The notes beneath the pieces were generated by a model. It was given only the letters and a program-made list of their open reading frames with translations, did not search any database and had not been told where the DNA came from. A stretch of DNA of 11,777 bases from Oscillospiraceae bacterium (GTDB taxonomy: Bacteria; Bacillota; Clostridia; Clostridiales; Clostridiaceae). Made by a program: the position numbers and the translations under genes. Positions 1 through 8,225 of this stretch are shown here, one piece after another. The stretch's first letter is position 1. Every line of letters begins with the position of its first letter. The stretch lies in the NCBI GenBank assembly GCA_009785875.1, contig WQUF01000255.1:1-11777 (forward strand), read 5' to 3'.

Positions 1-6
1 TATAAT
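1..6 (+). promoter_or_regulatory. Possible -10 box for the DUF1659/DUF2922 pair
   Basis: The window opens with TATAAT, an exact sigma-A -10 hexamer. Transcription would start near base 13 and give a leader of about 27 nt before the ATG at 40. The -35 box would lie outside the window, so the call rests on six bases in AT-rich DNA and is tentative. Confidence 0.35.
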
Positions 7-39
7 ATGTAACCATTATTAAAAATTGGAGATGATCAT

Positions 40-258
40 ATGATCAATGCAGTCGTACAAAAAAATGCAGTAGTTGTAGTATATGACACACTCTCAGATG
101 GGGGTAAAATGCAGAAGAAGAGGCAAGAACTCAATCTTGTCGCTTTTGATGCTGAAAATGAGGATTTCTACGCCATTGGGAAAGCAGTAGGTGATATGCT
201 TGTTTCTGCTCCCAAAGAAATATTGAAAACAAGCACAGCCCTATTGGTGGAGGTGTAG
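40..258 (+). CDS. Small DUF1659-like protein, function unknown
   Basis: This 72-residue protein starts at ATG 40 behind GGAG at 28-31. Its length and pattern fit the DUF1659 family of small Firmicute proteins: an N-terminal beta-rich half (VVVVYDTL, then a charged turn GGKMQKKRQ), a central helix near residues 42-54 (FYAIGKAVGDML) and a C-terminal strand (TALLVEV). There is no signal peptide or membrane segment, so it should be cytosolic. The next gene starts 6 bp after the stop and its ribosome binding site (GGAGGTG, 249-255) lies inside this gene's last codons, so the two are probably translationally coupled. From memory, DUF1659 and DUF2922 genes commonly occur side by side in Clostridia, often with a YvrJ-type gene; no YvrJ gene is seen here. 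No biochemical role is known to me. The family call comes from residue pattern plus neighbour, not from a search. Confidence 0.75.
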   Translation: MINAVVQKNAVVVVYDTLSDGGKMQKKRQELNLVAFDAENEDFYAIGKAVGDMLVSAPKEILKTSTALLVEV

Positions 259-264
259 AGAATC

Positions 265-477
265 ATGGCAAAAATTAACATCGAGTATATCTTTAATTTG
301 CAGAATGGAATGACAAGAGCCATAACAATTAAGGATATCAGAGATGATATAAAATCCGATGAGATTACTGCTTTGGCTGATTTACTTATCGAGAAGGATT
401 CCCAATACAATGGGATCCCGATGATTTCCTTGAAAAAGTGTACTAAATATACACTAGAGGAAGAAATAATCAGTTAA
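265..477 (+). CDS. Small DUF2922-like protein, function unknown
   Basis: This 70-residue protein starts at ATG 265, with GGAGGTG at 249-255 as ribosome binding site. It matches the DUF2922 pattern: an opening strand (INIEYIFNLQNG), a second strand (TRAITIKDIRDD), a helix near residues 31-45 (SDEITALADLLIEKD) and a closing segment around ISLKKCTKYTLEEEI. It has no signal peptide or transmembrane segment. It is the second gene of a two-gene unit with the DUF1659-like gene and is followed directly by a hairpin terminator, so it ends that unit. The pairing of the two families supports both assignments. Function is unknown. What is odd is the location, immediately upstream of rpoB, where ribosomal protein gene rplL normally sits. 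Confidence 0.75.
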   Translation: MAKINIEYIFNLQNGMTRAITIKDIRDDIKSDEITALADLLIEKDSQYNGIPMISLKKCTKYTLEEEIIS

Positions 478-538
478 AAAAAGGAGCAAAGGATCGTTAA
501 ATAGAAACACTTTATTTATTGATCCTTATGCTCTTTTT
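478..538 (+). terminator. Intrinsic terminator after the DUF2922-like gene
   Basis: The left arm (GGAGC, AAA, GGATC; 483-495) pairs with the right arm (GATCC, TTAT, GCTC; 521-533), with a small internal mismatch. An inner TAAATA/TATTTA helix (498-503 with 513-518) closes the loop. The right arm runs into TTTTT at 534-538. On the left, a run of seven A (476-482) precedes the stem, so the hairpin could also stop transcription from the opposite strand. It should insulate the upstream gene pair from the rpoB promoter. Confidence 0.85.
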
Positions 539-596
539 AAAATTTAAAAAAAATATTTAAAAAAATATTAATAATTTAATATAAAATATAAAAATT
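534..596. other. 63-bp run of A/T only
   Basis: No G or C occurs from 534 to 596. Within it, A-tracts (546-553, 559-565, 583-586, 590-594) are spaced roughly one helical turn apart. Such DNA tends to be curved and easy to melt. It lies 55-117 bp upstream of the rpoB -35 box. It contains no gene. Confidence 0.8.
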
Positions 597-629
597 GGCA
601 ATAATCAGTATATATAAAGAAAATCTTCC

Positions 630-679
630 AACTTTTATATTTTAAAAATATTGACAAAAAAAATTCTATTTGGTATAAT
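630..679 (+). promoter_or_regulatory. Strong extended sigma-A promoter for rpoBC
   Basis: The -35 box TTGACA (651-656) and -10 box TATAAT (674-679) both match consensus exactly with the optimal 17-bp spacer. TGG at 671-673 adds an extended -10 (TGnTATAAT). The A/T-rich block directly upstream (about 630-650, with TTTTATATTTTAAAAATA) resembles an UP element. Transcription should start near 685-687, leaving a leader of roughly 260 nt before rpoB. This is the best promoter match in the window. Confidence 0.9.
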
Positions 680-685
680 GGTAAA

Positions 686-944
686 TTGCATTGAATAATA
701 AAATGAATTTTTATTAAGTTTCGTGAGCTGTATAAAATATAAGAAAAATTAGAATTTATACGCAATTTCTATAATATGGGTAAGGTATTTCTTGACTTCT
801 TACTTAATCGTTGCTTGATTTTCTTTTATTTTTGATTTACATTATGAGCCAAAAATTAATAATGTCACACAAAAGCTAGTTTTTTTATTTTAATAAAATT
901 TATTAAATCAACTATAATTCTCAAAAAAATAAGGGGTGAAGTGA
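686..944 (+). other. Long untranslated leader of rpoB, possibly structured
   Basis: From the predicted start to the rpoB ATG there is about 260 nt with no credible gene. Possible helices are AAATTGC (683-689) with GCAATTT (762-768), TAATAAAA (696-703) with TTTTATTA (709-716), and GTATAAA (730-736) with TTTATAC (755-761). Together they would form a three-way junction. GTAAG (780-784) can also pair with CTTAC (799-803). The helices are mostly A-U, and such pairs arise often by chance in AT-rich DNA; the first helix also begins slightly upstream of the likely start. No T-box sequence and no terminator with a GC stem were seen. The leader may host autoregulation of RNA polymerase, but that is inference. 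Confidence 0.4.
890..918 (+). promoter_or_regulatory. Weak candidate second promoter for rpoB
   Basis: TATAAT at 913-918 is an exact -10 box. Seventeen bp upstream is TTAATA (890-895), 4 of 6 matches to the -35 consensus. A transcript from here would start near 925, just ahead of the rpoB ribosome binding site (AAGGGGTG, 931-938). In DNA this AT-rich the match may be chance. Confidence 0.3.
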
Positions 945-3900
945 ATGGTACATCCTGTTAATTTAGGGAAAAGAGTGAGAATGAGCTTTTCAAAATTAAA
1001 GGAAGTAGGCGAGATGCCAAATTTTATAGAGGTGCAATTGAACTCTTATAAATGGTTTCTAGATGAAGGCTTAAATGAAGTGTTTGAAGATGTCAATCCT
1101 ATTCAGAATTATGGAGGAAATCTAAACTTAGAGTTTATCGACTTTAAACTCGAAATGGATGGAATAAAATATTCTGTAGAAGAATGTAAAGAGCGAGATG
1201 CTACGTATGCAGCACCTTTAAAAGTTAGAGTAAGATTATCAAATAAAGAAACCGGAGAAATCACCGAACAAGAAGTTTACATGGGAGACTTTCCATTAAT
1301 GACTGAACAAGGAACATTTATCATAAATGGTGCTGAAAGAGTTATTGTCAGTCAATTAGTTAGATCTCCAGGCGTTTATTATGATTTGACAATAGATAAA
1401 TCTGGGAAAAAATTATTCTCATCAACTGTTATACCAAATAGAGGTGCTTGGCTTGAATATGAAACTGATTCTAATGACATAGTATATGTTAGAATAGATA
1501 AAACAAGGAAAATACCTATAACTATTTTAGTCAGAGCTTTAGGATTGAGCAGTGATATCGAAATCTTAGATTATTTTGGTGAAGATGAAAGACTACGAGC
1601 TACAATAGATAGAGACAATACCAAATCTAAAGAAGAAGCACTTTTGGAGATTTATAAAAGGTTAAGACCTGGTGAACCACCTACTGTTGATAGCGCTCAA
1701 ACATTAATCAACTCTCTTTTTTTTGATGCAAAAAGATATGATTTAGCACGTTTCGGAAGATATAAATTCAATAAAAAATTAGCTATAAATTTAAGAATTG
1801 CAAATAAAATAGCTGCAGAAGATATCGTAAATCCAAGTACAGGTGAAGTTCTTGTAGAAAAAAATTCTTTAATTACAAATGAAGCAGCTGTAGACATTCA
1901 AGATTGTGGAATAAATATAGTAAAAGTTAAAATGGATGATAAAATATTGACCATAATCGGGAATAATTTTGTCGATATACATATGAATGTTGATGCAGAC
2001 TTGTCATCATTAAATATTCATGAAAGGGTTTATTATCCTGCTTTAAAAGAAGTATTAAAAGACGTTTCAGATGAAGGGCAAATAATAGATACGATAAAAA
2101 AAAACATGGCTCTTTTAATGCCAAAGCATATCATTATTGATGATATACTTGCTACAGTTAACTATATATTAGGTCTTGCTCATAACATTGGTGAAAGCGA
2201 TGACATCGATCACCTTGGAAACAGGAGATTGCGTTCGGTTGGAGAATTATTGCAAAATCAGTTTAGAATAGGTCTCTCTAGAATGGAAAGAGTTGTAAAA
2301 GAAAGGATGACTGTTCAATCACAAGATGATGTAACTCCCCAGGCACTCATCAATATAAGACCAGTGGCAGCATCTATAAAAGAATTCTTTGGCAGTTCAC
2401 AATTATCTCAGTTCATGGATCAAACCAATCCTCTCTCTGAATTATCCAATAAGAGGAGATTATCGGCTCTTGGACCTGGAGGCTTATCAAGAGATAGAGC
2501 TGGCTTTGAAGTAAGAGATGTACACCATTCTCATTATGGGAGAATGTGCCCAATAGAAACACCTGAAGGTCCAAACATTGGGCTTATCAATGCTCTTGCA
2601 ACTTATGCAAAAGTAGATGAGTATGGATTCATAAAGGCACCATATAGAATAGTAGATAAAAAAATAGGAATGGTTACCAATGACATCGTATATTTAACTG
2701 CAGATGAAGAGGATAGATATAACATAGCGCAAGCAAATGAACCCTTAGATGATGAAGGCTTTTTTATCGATAAGCGTATATCAGTAAGAATTGAAGACGA
2801 TGTTATTGTAGTACCTGTTCAAGAAGTAGATTTAATGGACGTTTCTCCAAGACAGCTTGTTTCTGTTGCCACTGCTATGATACCTTTTCTAGAAAATGAT
2901 GATGCTGGAAGAGCTCTTATGGGTGCTAATATGCAAAGGCAGGCAGTTCCGTTATTAATACCTTCAGCACCTATTGTAGGTACAGGAATAGAATATAAAG
3001 CAGCTATGGATTCAGGTGTTTTTCCTAAAGCGATTAGTTCAGGTGAAATATGTTATGTAAGCGCAAATGAAATAAAAGTTAAGAGAGATATTGATGAAGG
3101 TATCGATAATTATAAGCTGTTAAAGTTTAAAAGATCAAATCAAGGTACATGTATCAATCAAAGACCAATAGTGTCAATAGGAGAAAAAGTCGAAAAAGGC
3201 TCTATTTTAGCAGATGGTCCTTCTACGGATATGGGAGAAATCGCTTTAGGGCAAAATATTCTCATCGGCTTTGTCACATGGGAAGGATACAACTATGAAG
3301 ATGCTATGCTCATTTCCGAGCAATTAGTGAGAGAAGATATATTTACCTCAATACATATTGAAGAATATGAAGCGGAAGCACGTGATACAAAACTCGGATC
3401 AGAAGAAATAACCAGAGACATACCAAACATTGGTGAAGATGCACTAAAGGATATCGATGATCGAGGAATCATAAGGATTGGAGCCGAAGTCAGATCAGGT
3501 GATATCCTTGTAGGTAAAGTGACACCTAAAGGTGAGACAGAACTTACTGCAGAAGAGAGACTCTTAAGAGCAATATTTGGAGAAAAAGCAAGAGAAGTTA
3601 GAGACACATCTTTAAGAGTGCCACATGGAGAAGCTGGTATAATCGTAGATGTTAAGGTGTTTACTAGAGAAAATGGAGATGAGTTGCCACCTGGAGTGAA
3701 TAAATTAGTCAGATGCTATATTGCTCAAAAAAGGAAAATATCAGTGGGAGATAAGATGGCAGGAAGACATGGCAACAAAGGCGTTATTTCCAGAGTCTTG
3801 CCGGAAGAAGATATGCCTTTTTTGCCAGACGGAACACCGCTTCAGCTTTGTTTAAATCCTCTAGGGGTTCCTTCTCGCATGAACATAGGTCAGGTTCTGG

Positions 3901-4649
3901 AGGTCCACTTAGGATTAGCTGTGAAGAATCGAGGATGGTATATCAGTACTCCAGTATTTTCAGGAGCTACTGAAGAGGAAATAAGACAATGCCTCGTTGA
4001 ATCTGGATTTGACGAAGATGGGAAGACAATTTTATATGATGGAAGAACTGGAGAGCGTTTTGATAATAGAGTAACAGTTGGCTATATGTACATTTTAAAA
4101 CTAGCGCATCTTGTTGATGATAAGATTCATGCCAGATCAACAGGACCATATTCTCTTGTAACACAACAACCTCTTGGAGGCAAGGCTCAATTTGGAGGTC
4201 AAAGGTTTGGAGAAATGGAAGTTTGGGCTTTGGAAGCATATGGTGCTTCTCACATGCTTCAAGAGATATTAACAGTTAAATCAGATGATGTGGTTGGAAG
4301 GGTAAAGACCTACGAATCTATAGTAAAAGGTGAAAACATTCCAACTCCAGGGATACCTGAGTCTTTTAAAGTGTTGATCAAAGAGCTTCAGGCTTTATGC
4401 TTAGATGTAAAAGTCTTAAATGACAGCAAAGAAGAAATAAAATTGAAAGAATCTATAGATGATGGGCTTTCTGAACTTGATGTTGTCTTAGATAATAAGG
4501 ATGATGTTCAAATAACAGATGATAGCTATGTCGATAACGAGTTGATCGATGATGACATAGGATTTGATTTATCTAATGATGAACAATTTAATGAAGAGGA
4601 ACTTGAAGATTTTATTATCGATAATGAATATAATGATGATGAAATTTAG
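945..4649 (+). CDS. rpoB: DNA-directed RNA polymerase subunit beta
   Basis: RpoB forms, with RpoC, the catalytic core of RNA polymerase. The 1234-residue protein starts at ATG 945 behind AAGGGGTG (931-938). Domains run in the usual order: protrusion and lobe (about 20-420, with ERVIVSQLVRSPGV), the rifamycin pocket (486-509), the MCPIETPEGPNIGLIN segment, the catalytic loop GDKMAGRHGNKG at 935-946 (Lys937 and Lys945 match E. coli Lys1065 and Lys1073), and the C-terminal anchor/clamp segment GGKAQFGGQRFGEMEVWALEAYG at 1078-1100. The rifamycin pocket reads LSELSNKRRLSALGPGG; Asn502 replaces the near-universal His (E. coli H526), while Asp492, Ser507 and Leu509 are standard. The last 64 residues (1171-1234) hold 27 Asp/Glu and a single Lys. 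No lineage insertions are seen. It has its own strong promoter and long leader, and rpoC follows after 15 bp. Confidence 0.99.
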   Translation: MVHPVNLGKRVRMSFSKLKEVGEMPNFIEVQLNSYKWFLDEGLNEVFEDVNPIQNYGGNLNLEFIDFKLEMDGIKYSVEECKERDATYAAPLKVRVRLSNKETGEITEQEVYMGDFPLMTEQGTFIINGAERVIVSQLVRSPGVYYDLTIDKSGKKLFSSTVIPNRGAWLEYETDSNDIVYVRIDKTRKIPITILVRALGLSSDIEILDYFGEDERLRATIDRDNTKSKEEALLEIYKRLRPGEPPTVDSAQTLINSLFFDAKRYDLARFGRYKFNKKLAINLRIANKIAAEDIVNPSTGEVLVEKNSLITNEAAVDIQDCGINIVKVKMDDKILTIIGNNFVDIHMNVDADLSSLNIHERVYYPALKEVLKDVSDEGQIIDTIKKNMALLMPKHIIIDDILATVNYILGLAHNIGESDDIDHLGNRRLRSVGELLQNQFRIGLSRMERVVKERMTVQSQDDVTPQALINIRPVAASIKEFFGSSQLSQFMDQTNPLSELSNKRRLSALGPGGLSRDRAGFEVRDVHHSHYGRMCPIETPEGPNIGLINALATYAKVDEYGFIKAPYRIVDKKIGMVTNDIVYLTADEEDRYNIAQANEPLDDEGFFIDKRISVRIEDDVIVVPVQEVDLMDVSPRQLVSVATAMIPFLENDDAGRALMGANMQRQAVPLLIPSAPIVGTGIEYKAAMDSGVFPKAISSGEICYVSANEIKVKRDIDEGIDNYKLLKFKRSNQGTCINQRPIVSIGEKVEKGSILADGPSTDMGEIALGQNILIGFVTWEGYNYEDAMLISEQLVREDIFTSIHIEEYEAEARDTKLGSEEITRDIPNIGEDALKDIDDRGIIRIGAEVRSGDILVGKVTPKGETELTAEERLLRAIFGEKAREVRDTSLRVPHGEAGIIVDVKVFTRENGDELPPGVNKLVRCYIAQKRKISVGDKMAGRHGNKGVISRVLPEEDMPFLPDGTPLQLCLNPLGVPSRMNIGQVLEVHLGLAVKNRGWYISTPVFSGATEEEIRQCLVESGFDEDGKTILYDGRTGERFDNRVTVGYMYILKLAHLVDDKIHARSTGPYSLVTQQPLGGKAQFGGQRFGEMEVWALEAYGASHMLQEILTVKSDDVVGRVKTYESIVKGENIPTPGIPESFKVLIKELQALCLDVKVLNDSKEEIKLKESIDDGLSELDVVLDNKDDVQITDDSYVDNELIDDDIGFDLSNDEQFNEEELEDFIIDNEYNDDEI

Positions 4650-4664
4650 AAGGGAGGAGTACTC

Positions 4665-7600
4665 TTGTTAGAATTAAATAACTTTGAAGCACTTCAAATT
4701 GGTCTAGTGTCTTCAGAAAAAATAAGGGAATGGTCAAGGGGTGAAGTTAAGAAACCGGAAACCATCAATTATAGAACTTTAAAGCCAGAGCGAGATGGGC
4801 TTTTTTGTGAAAGAATTTTTGGACCTACAAAGGACTGGGAATGCCATTGTGGAAAATATAAAAGAGTAAGGTATAAAGGTATCGTTTGCGATAGATGTGG
4901 CGTTGAGGTTACTAAAGCAAAGGTTAGAAGAGAGAGGATGGGGCACATTGAACTCGCTGCTCCTGTATCTCATATCTGGTATTTTAGAGGTATACCATCG
5001 CGATTAGGATTGATTCTGGATATTTCTCCCAGAGCCCTTGAAAAAGTTTTATATTTTGCATCATATATAGTGACGAATCCGAAAGAAACGACACTATTAA
5101 AAAAGCAGCTTCTTAGCGAAAAAGAATTTAGAGAGGCAATTGATAAATTTGGCGAAGGAAGTTTTGTTGCTGGAATGGGTGCGGAAGTTGTCAAGGATTT
5201 GCTTTCTGAGATAGACCTTGAACAGTTATCATCTGATTTAAGAGATGAAGTAAAAAAGAGTTCAGGTCAAAAAAAGGTCAGAATCATTAGAAGGCTTGAA
5301 GTTGTAGAATCTTTTAGAAAGTCAAAGAATAAACCTGAATGGATGATAATTGAAGTTATTCCAGTAATACCACCGGATTTAAGACCAATGGTTCAATTAG
5401 ATGGCGGTAGATTTGCAACATCAGATTTAAATGACCTCTATAGAAGGGTTATCAATAGAAACAATAGGCTGAAGAAATTATTGGATTTGAAAGCTCCAGA
5501 TATAATCGTCCGAAATGAAAAGAGAATGCTTCAAGAATCAGTAGATGCTTTAATAGACAATGGAAGGCGCGGAAGACCTGTTACAGGACCTGGTAATAGA
5601 CCGTTAAAATCACTTTCTGATATGTTAAAGGGTAAACAAGGAAGATTTAGACAAAATCTATTAGGCAAGCGTGTTGATTATTCAGGTCGTTCAGTTATCG
5701 TTGTTGGACCTGAATTAAAGATGTATCAATGTGGTTTACCTAAAGAAATGGCTTTGGAACTTTTTAAACCGTTTGTCATGAAAAAACTGGTAACAAGTCA
5801 AGTTGCTCATAATATGAAAAACGCAAAGAGGATGGTAGAGAGAGTCCACCCTCAAGTTTGGGATATTCTGGAAGAGGTCATCGAAGATCATCCAGTGCTT
5901 TTAAACAGAGCTCCTACACTTCATAGACTTGGTATACAGGCTTTTCAACCAGTACTAGTAGAAGGTAGGGCTATAAAACTCCATCCTCTTACTTGTAATG
6001 CATACAATGCAGATTTTGATGGAGATCAAATGGCTGTTCACGTACCATTATCAGTAGAGGCGCAAACAGAAGCGAGATTTTTAATGCTAGCTGCTAATAA
6101 TATTTTAAAACCATCAGATGGTAGACCTGTATGTGTTCCTACTCAAGACATGGTTTTAGGATCGTATTATTTAACCTTTGATAATGGTAAAGATGAAATA
6201 GTAAATACTTTTTCATCAACAGATGAAGCACTATTAGCTTATGAATCCGGTAATATAAAGATACAAGATAAAATAAAAGTTAAAGTATATAAGCAAGTAG
6301 GCGATGAATTAAAGCATAAATTGATAGTCACTACAGCTGGGAAAATAATTTTCAATGAATCGATCCCTCAAGATTTAGGATTCGTGGATAGAACTAATCC
6401 TGATGAAATGTTCAATATGGAGATTGAAGGTCTTGCAACTAGAAAGTATTTAGAAAAGATCATCGAGAGATGTTATTTAGTTCATGGACCAACTCAAACT
6501 TCAATCATGCTAGACAACATTAAATCAAAAGGATATCACTATTCTACTATAGGAGCTTTGACGGTTTCCACATCAGATATGGTCATTCCAAAACAGAAGA
6601 AGGAAATGCTGCAAGAAGCTGAGGCTGAAGTGGATAAAATTGAAAGATTGTTTAGAAGAGGGTTTATATCTGACGAAGAGAGATATGAGAGAGTAATCGA
6701 TACTTGGGCAAAGACAACTGACAAAGTTGGTGATATGCTCATGAATAATTTAGATAGATATAACTCAATTTTTATGATGGCGGACTCAGGAGCAAGAGGA
6801 TCAAAGTCTCAAATAAAGCAATTAGCTGGCATGAGGGGACTTATGGCGAGTCCTTCTGGTAAGATTATGGAGCGTCCTATAAAGGCATCATTGAGAGAAG
6901 GATTAGATGTTTTAGAGTATTTTATATCTACTCATGGAGCTAGAAAAGGTAATGCTGATACAGCTTTAAAAACTGCTGATTCAGGTTATTTAACCAGGAG
7001 GCTGGTAGATGTTAGTCAGGATGTAATTGTAAGAGAAGAAGATTGTAATACCACAGAAGGGTTTGTTGTATCAGAAATCAGAGAAGGTAATGAAATTATA
7101 GAATCCCTTGTTGAAAGGCTCACAGGTAGATATACTGCAGAAGATGTTATAGATCCTAAAACCAATGAGATTATTGTAGGCAAAGGTGAATATATAGATT
7201 TTAAGCTTGCAGATAAAATTAGCAAGGCAGATATTAAAAAAGTTAATATTCGTTCTGTATTTACTTGTAAAACAAGACACGGTGTCTGTTCAAAATGTTA
7301 TGGCATGAGCATGGCAACAGCAAAGCAGATAAATGTGGGTGAAGCAGTAGGAATAATTGCAGCTCAAAGCATTGGTGAGCCTGGAACACAGCTTACTATG
7401 AGAACTTTCCATACTGGTGGAGTAGCAGGTGGTGCAGATATAACACAAGGGCTTCCTAGAGTTGAAGAGCTCTTTGAAGCAAGAAAACCTAAAGGTCTTG
7501 CAATAGTAAGTGAACAATCTGGTACCGTAAGGATAGAAGAGACGAAAAAGAAGAGAATTGTATATATTACCACTGAAAATAATGAAGAATTTTCATATGA

Positions 7601-8192
7601 AATTCCTTTTGGCTCTAGGATTAAAGTAATAGAAGGAAGTTTTGTTGCAGCAGGAGATGAAATTACAGAAGGCTCTGTAAATCCTCATGATACAATCAGA
7701 ATAAAAGGAGTGCAGGGTGTCAAGAATTACTTGCTGGGAGAAGTTCAAAAAGTATACAGACTACAAGGTGTTGAAATCAATGACAAACACTTGGAAATTG
7801 TGATTAGGCAGATGACAAAAAAAATAAAGATTGATGATGCTGGAGATACAGAGTTTTTATCAGGATCATTAGTTGATGAATATATATTTAATGAAGAAAA
7901 TGAAAAAGCAATATCAGAAGGATTGATGCCAGCACAAGGGAAGGTATCACTATTAGGAATTACCAGGGCTGCACTTGCTACTGATTCATTTTTATCAGCG
8001 GCATCTTTCCAGGAAACTACGAAAGTATTAACTGATGCTGCTACTAAGGGTAAAATAGATCCTTTGCTTGGATTAAAAGAAAATGTAATAATTGGAAAAT
8101 TAATACCAGCCGGTACTGGATTAAAAAAATATAGCTCAATAAAGATAAATACTGAGATTCAAGAGTATGAAGAAGAATTTCAAGGTAATTAA
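4665..8192 (+). CDS. rpoC: DNA-directed RNA polymerase subunit beta'
   Basis: RpoC carries the active-site magnesium ligands of RNA polymerase. The 1175-residue protein starts at TTG 4665 behind AGGGAGGAG (4651-4659). This start is firm: the N-terminus (LELNNFEALQIGL) is family-typical and the next in-frame ATG is residue 92, beyond the first zinc site. Visible sites are zinc ligands Cys60, Cys62, Cys75 and Cys78; the catalytic NADFDGD at 448-454 with Asp450, Asp452 and Asp454; the bridge helix from about 706 (ADSGARGSKSQIKQLAGMRG); the second zinc site Cys794, Cys868, Cys875 and Cys878; and the trigger loop around 909-919 (QLTMRTFHTGG, with Met912 and His916). All key residues are present and length is normal for Clostridia. 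It is cotranscribed with rpoB. No terminator was found after it, so readthrough into the str genes is likely. Confidence 0.99.
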   Translation: MLELNNFEALQIGLVSSEKIREWSRGEVKKPETINYRTLKPERDGLFCERIFGPTKDWECHCGKYKRVRYKGIVCDRCGVEVTKAKVRRERMGHIELAAPVSHIWYFRGIPSRLGLILDISPRALEKVLYFASYIVTNPKETTLLKKQLLSEKEFREAIDKFGEGSFVAGMGAEVVKDLLSEIDLEQLSSDLRDEVKKSSGQKKVRIIRRLEVVESFRKSKNKPEWMIIEVIPVIPPDLRPMVQLDGGRFATSDLNDLYRRVINRNNRLKKLLDLKAPDIIVRNEKRMLQESVDALIDNGRRGRPVTGPGNRPLKSLSDMLKGKQGRFRQNLLGKRVDYSGRSVIVVGPELKMYQCGLPKEMALELFKPFVMKKLVTSQVAHNMKNAKRMVERVHPQVWDILEEVIEDHPVLLNRAPTLHRLGIQAFQPVLVEGRAIKLHPLTCNAYNADFDGDQMAVHVPLSVEAQTEARFLMLAANNILKPSDGRPVCVPTQDMVLGSYYLTFDNGKDEIVNTFSSTDEALLAYESGNIKIQDKIKVKVYKQVGDELKHKLIVTTAGKIIFNESIPQDLGFVDRTNPDEMFNMEIEGLATRKYLEKIIERCYLVHGPTQTSIMLDNIKSKGYHYSTIGALTVSTSDMVIPKQKKEMLQEAEAEVDKIERLFRRGFISDEERYERVIDTWAKTTDKVGDMLMNNLDRYNSIFMMADSGARGSKSQIKQLAGMRGLMASPSGKIMERPIKASLREGLDVLEYFISTHGARKGNADTALKTADSGYLTRRLVDVSQDVIVREEDCNTTEGFVVSEIREGNEIIESLVERLTGRYTAEDVIDPKTNEIIVGKGEYIDFKLADKISKADIKKVNIRSVFTCKTRHGVCSKCYGMSMATAKQINVGEAVGIIAAQSIGEPGTQLTMRTFHTGGVAGGADITQGLPRVEELFEARKPKGLAIVSEQSGTVRIEETKKKRIVYITTENNEEFSYEIPFGSRIKVIEGSFVAAGDEITEGSVNPHDTIRIKGVQGVKNYLLGEVQKVYRLQGVEINDKHLEIVIRQMTKKIKIDDAGDTEFLSGSLVDEYIFNEENEKAISEGLMPAQGKVSLLGITRAALATDSFLSAASFQETTKVLTDAATKGKIDPLLGLKENVIIGKLIPAGTGLKKYSSIKINTEIQEYEEEFQGN

Positions 8193-8196
8193 TTTG

Positions 8197-8225
8197 TTGA
8201 CATTAAAAAATTCTGATGATAAAAT
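8197..8225 (+). promoter_or_regulatory. Extended sigma-A promoter for the str operon
   Basis: TTGACA (8197-8202, perfect) is followed after 17 bp by TAAAAT (8220-8225, 5 of 6), and TGA at 8217-8219 supplies an extended -10. The -35 box begins 4 bp after the rpoC stop codon. Transcription should start near 8231-8233, about 40 nt before the L7Ae-like gene. It would let L7Ae-rpsL-rpsG-fusA-tuf be made at higher levels than rpoBC. Confidence 0.85.

Noticed and set aside
595..618. TTGGCA plus TATAAA as a further promoter
   Set aside because: The spacer is only 12 bp, too short for sigma-A, and no -10 box lies at 16-18 bp.
776..835. A 19-codon reading frame in the rpoB leader (MGKVFLDFLLNRCLIFFYF) as a leader peptide
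   Set aside because: No Shine-Dalgarno sequence precedes the ATG and no attenuator follows; short hydrophobic frames are expected in T-rich DNA.
867..890. AAAAGCTAGTTTTTTT as a terminator or attenuator in the rpoB leader
   Set aside because: Only about 4 A-U pairs can form and there is no GC stem.
3293..3607. Open frame on the - strand inside rpoB (104 codons)
   Set aside because: It lies wholly within a conserved part of rpoB, has serine-rich shadow composition and no ribosome binding context or family resemblance.
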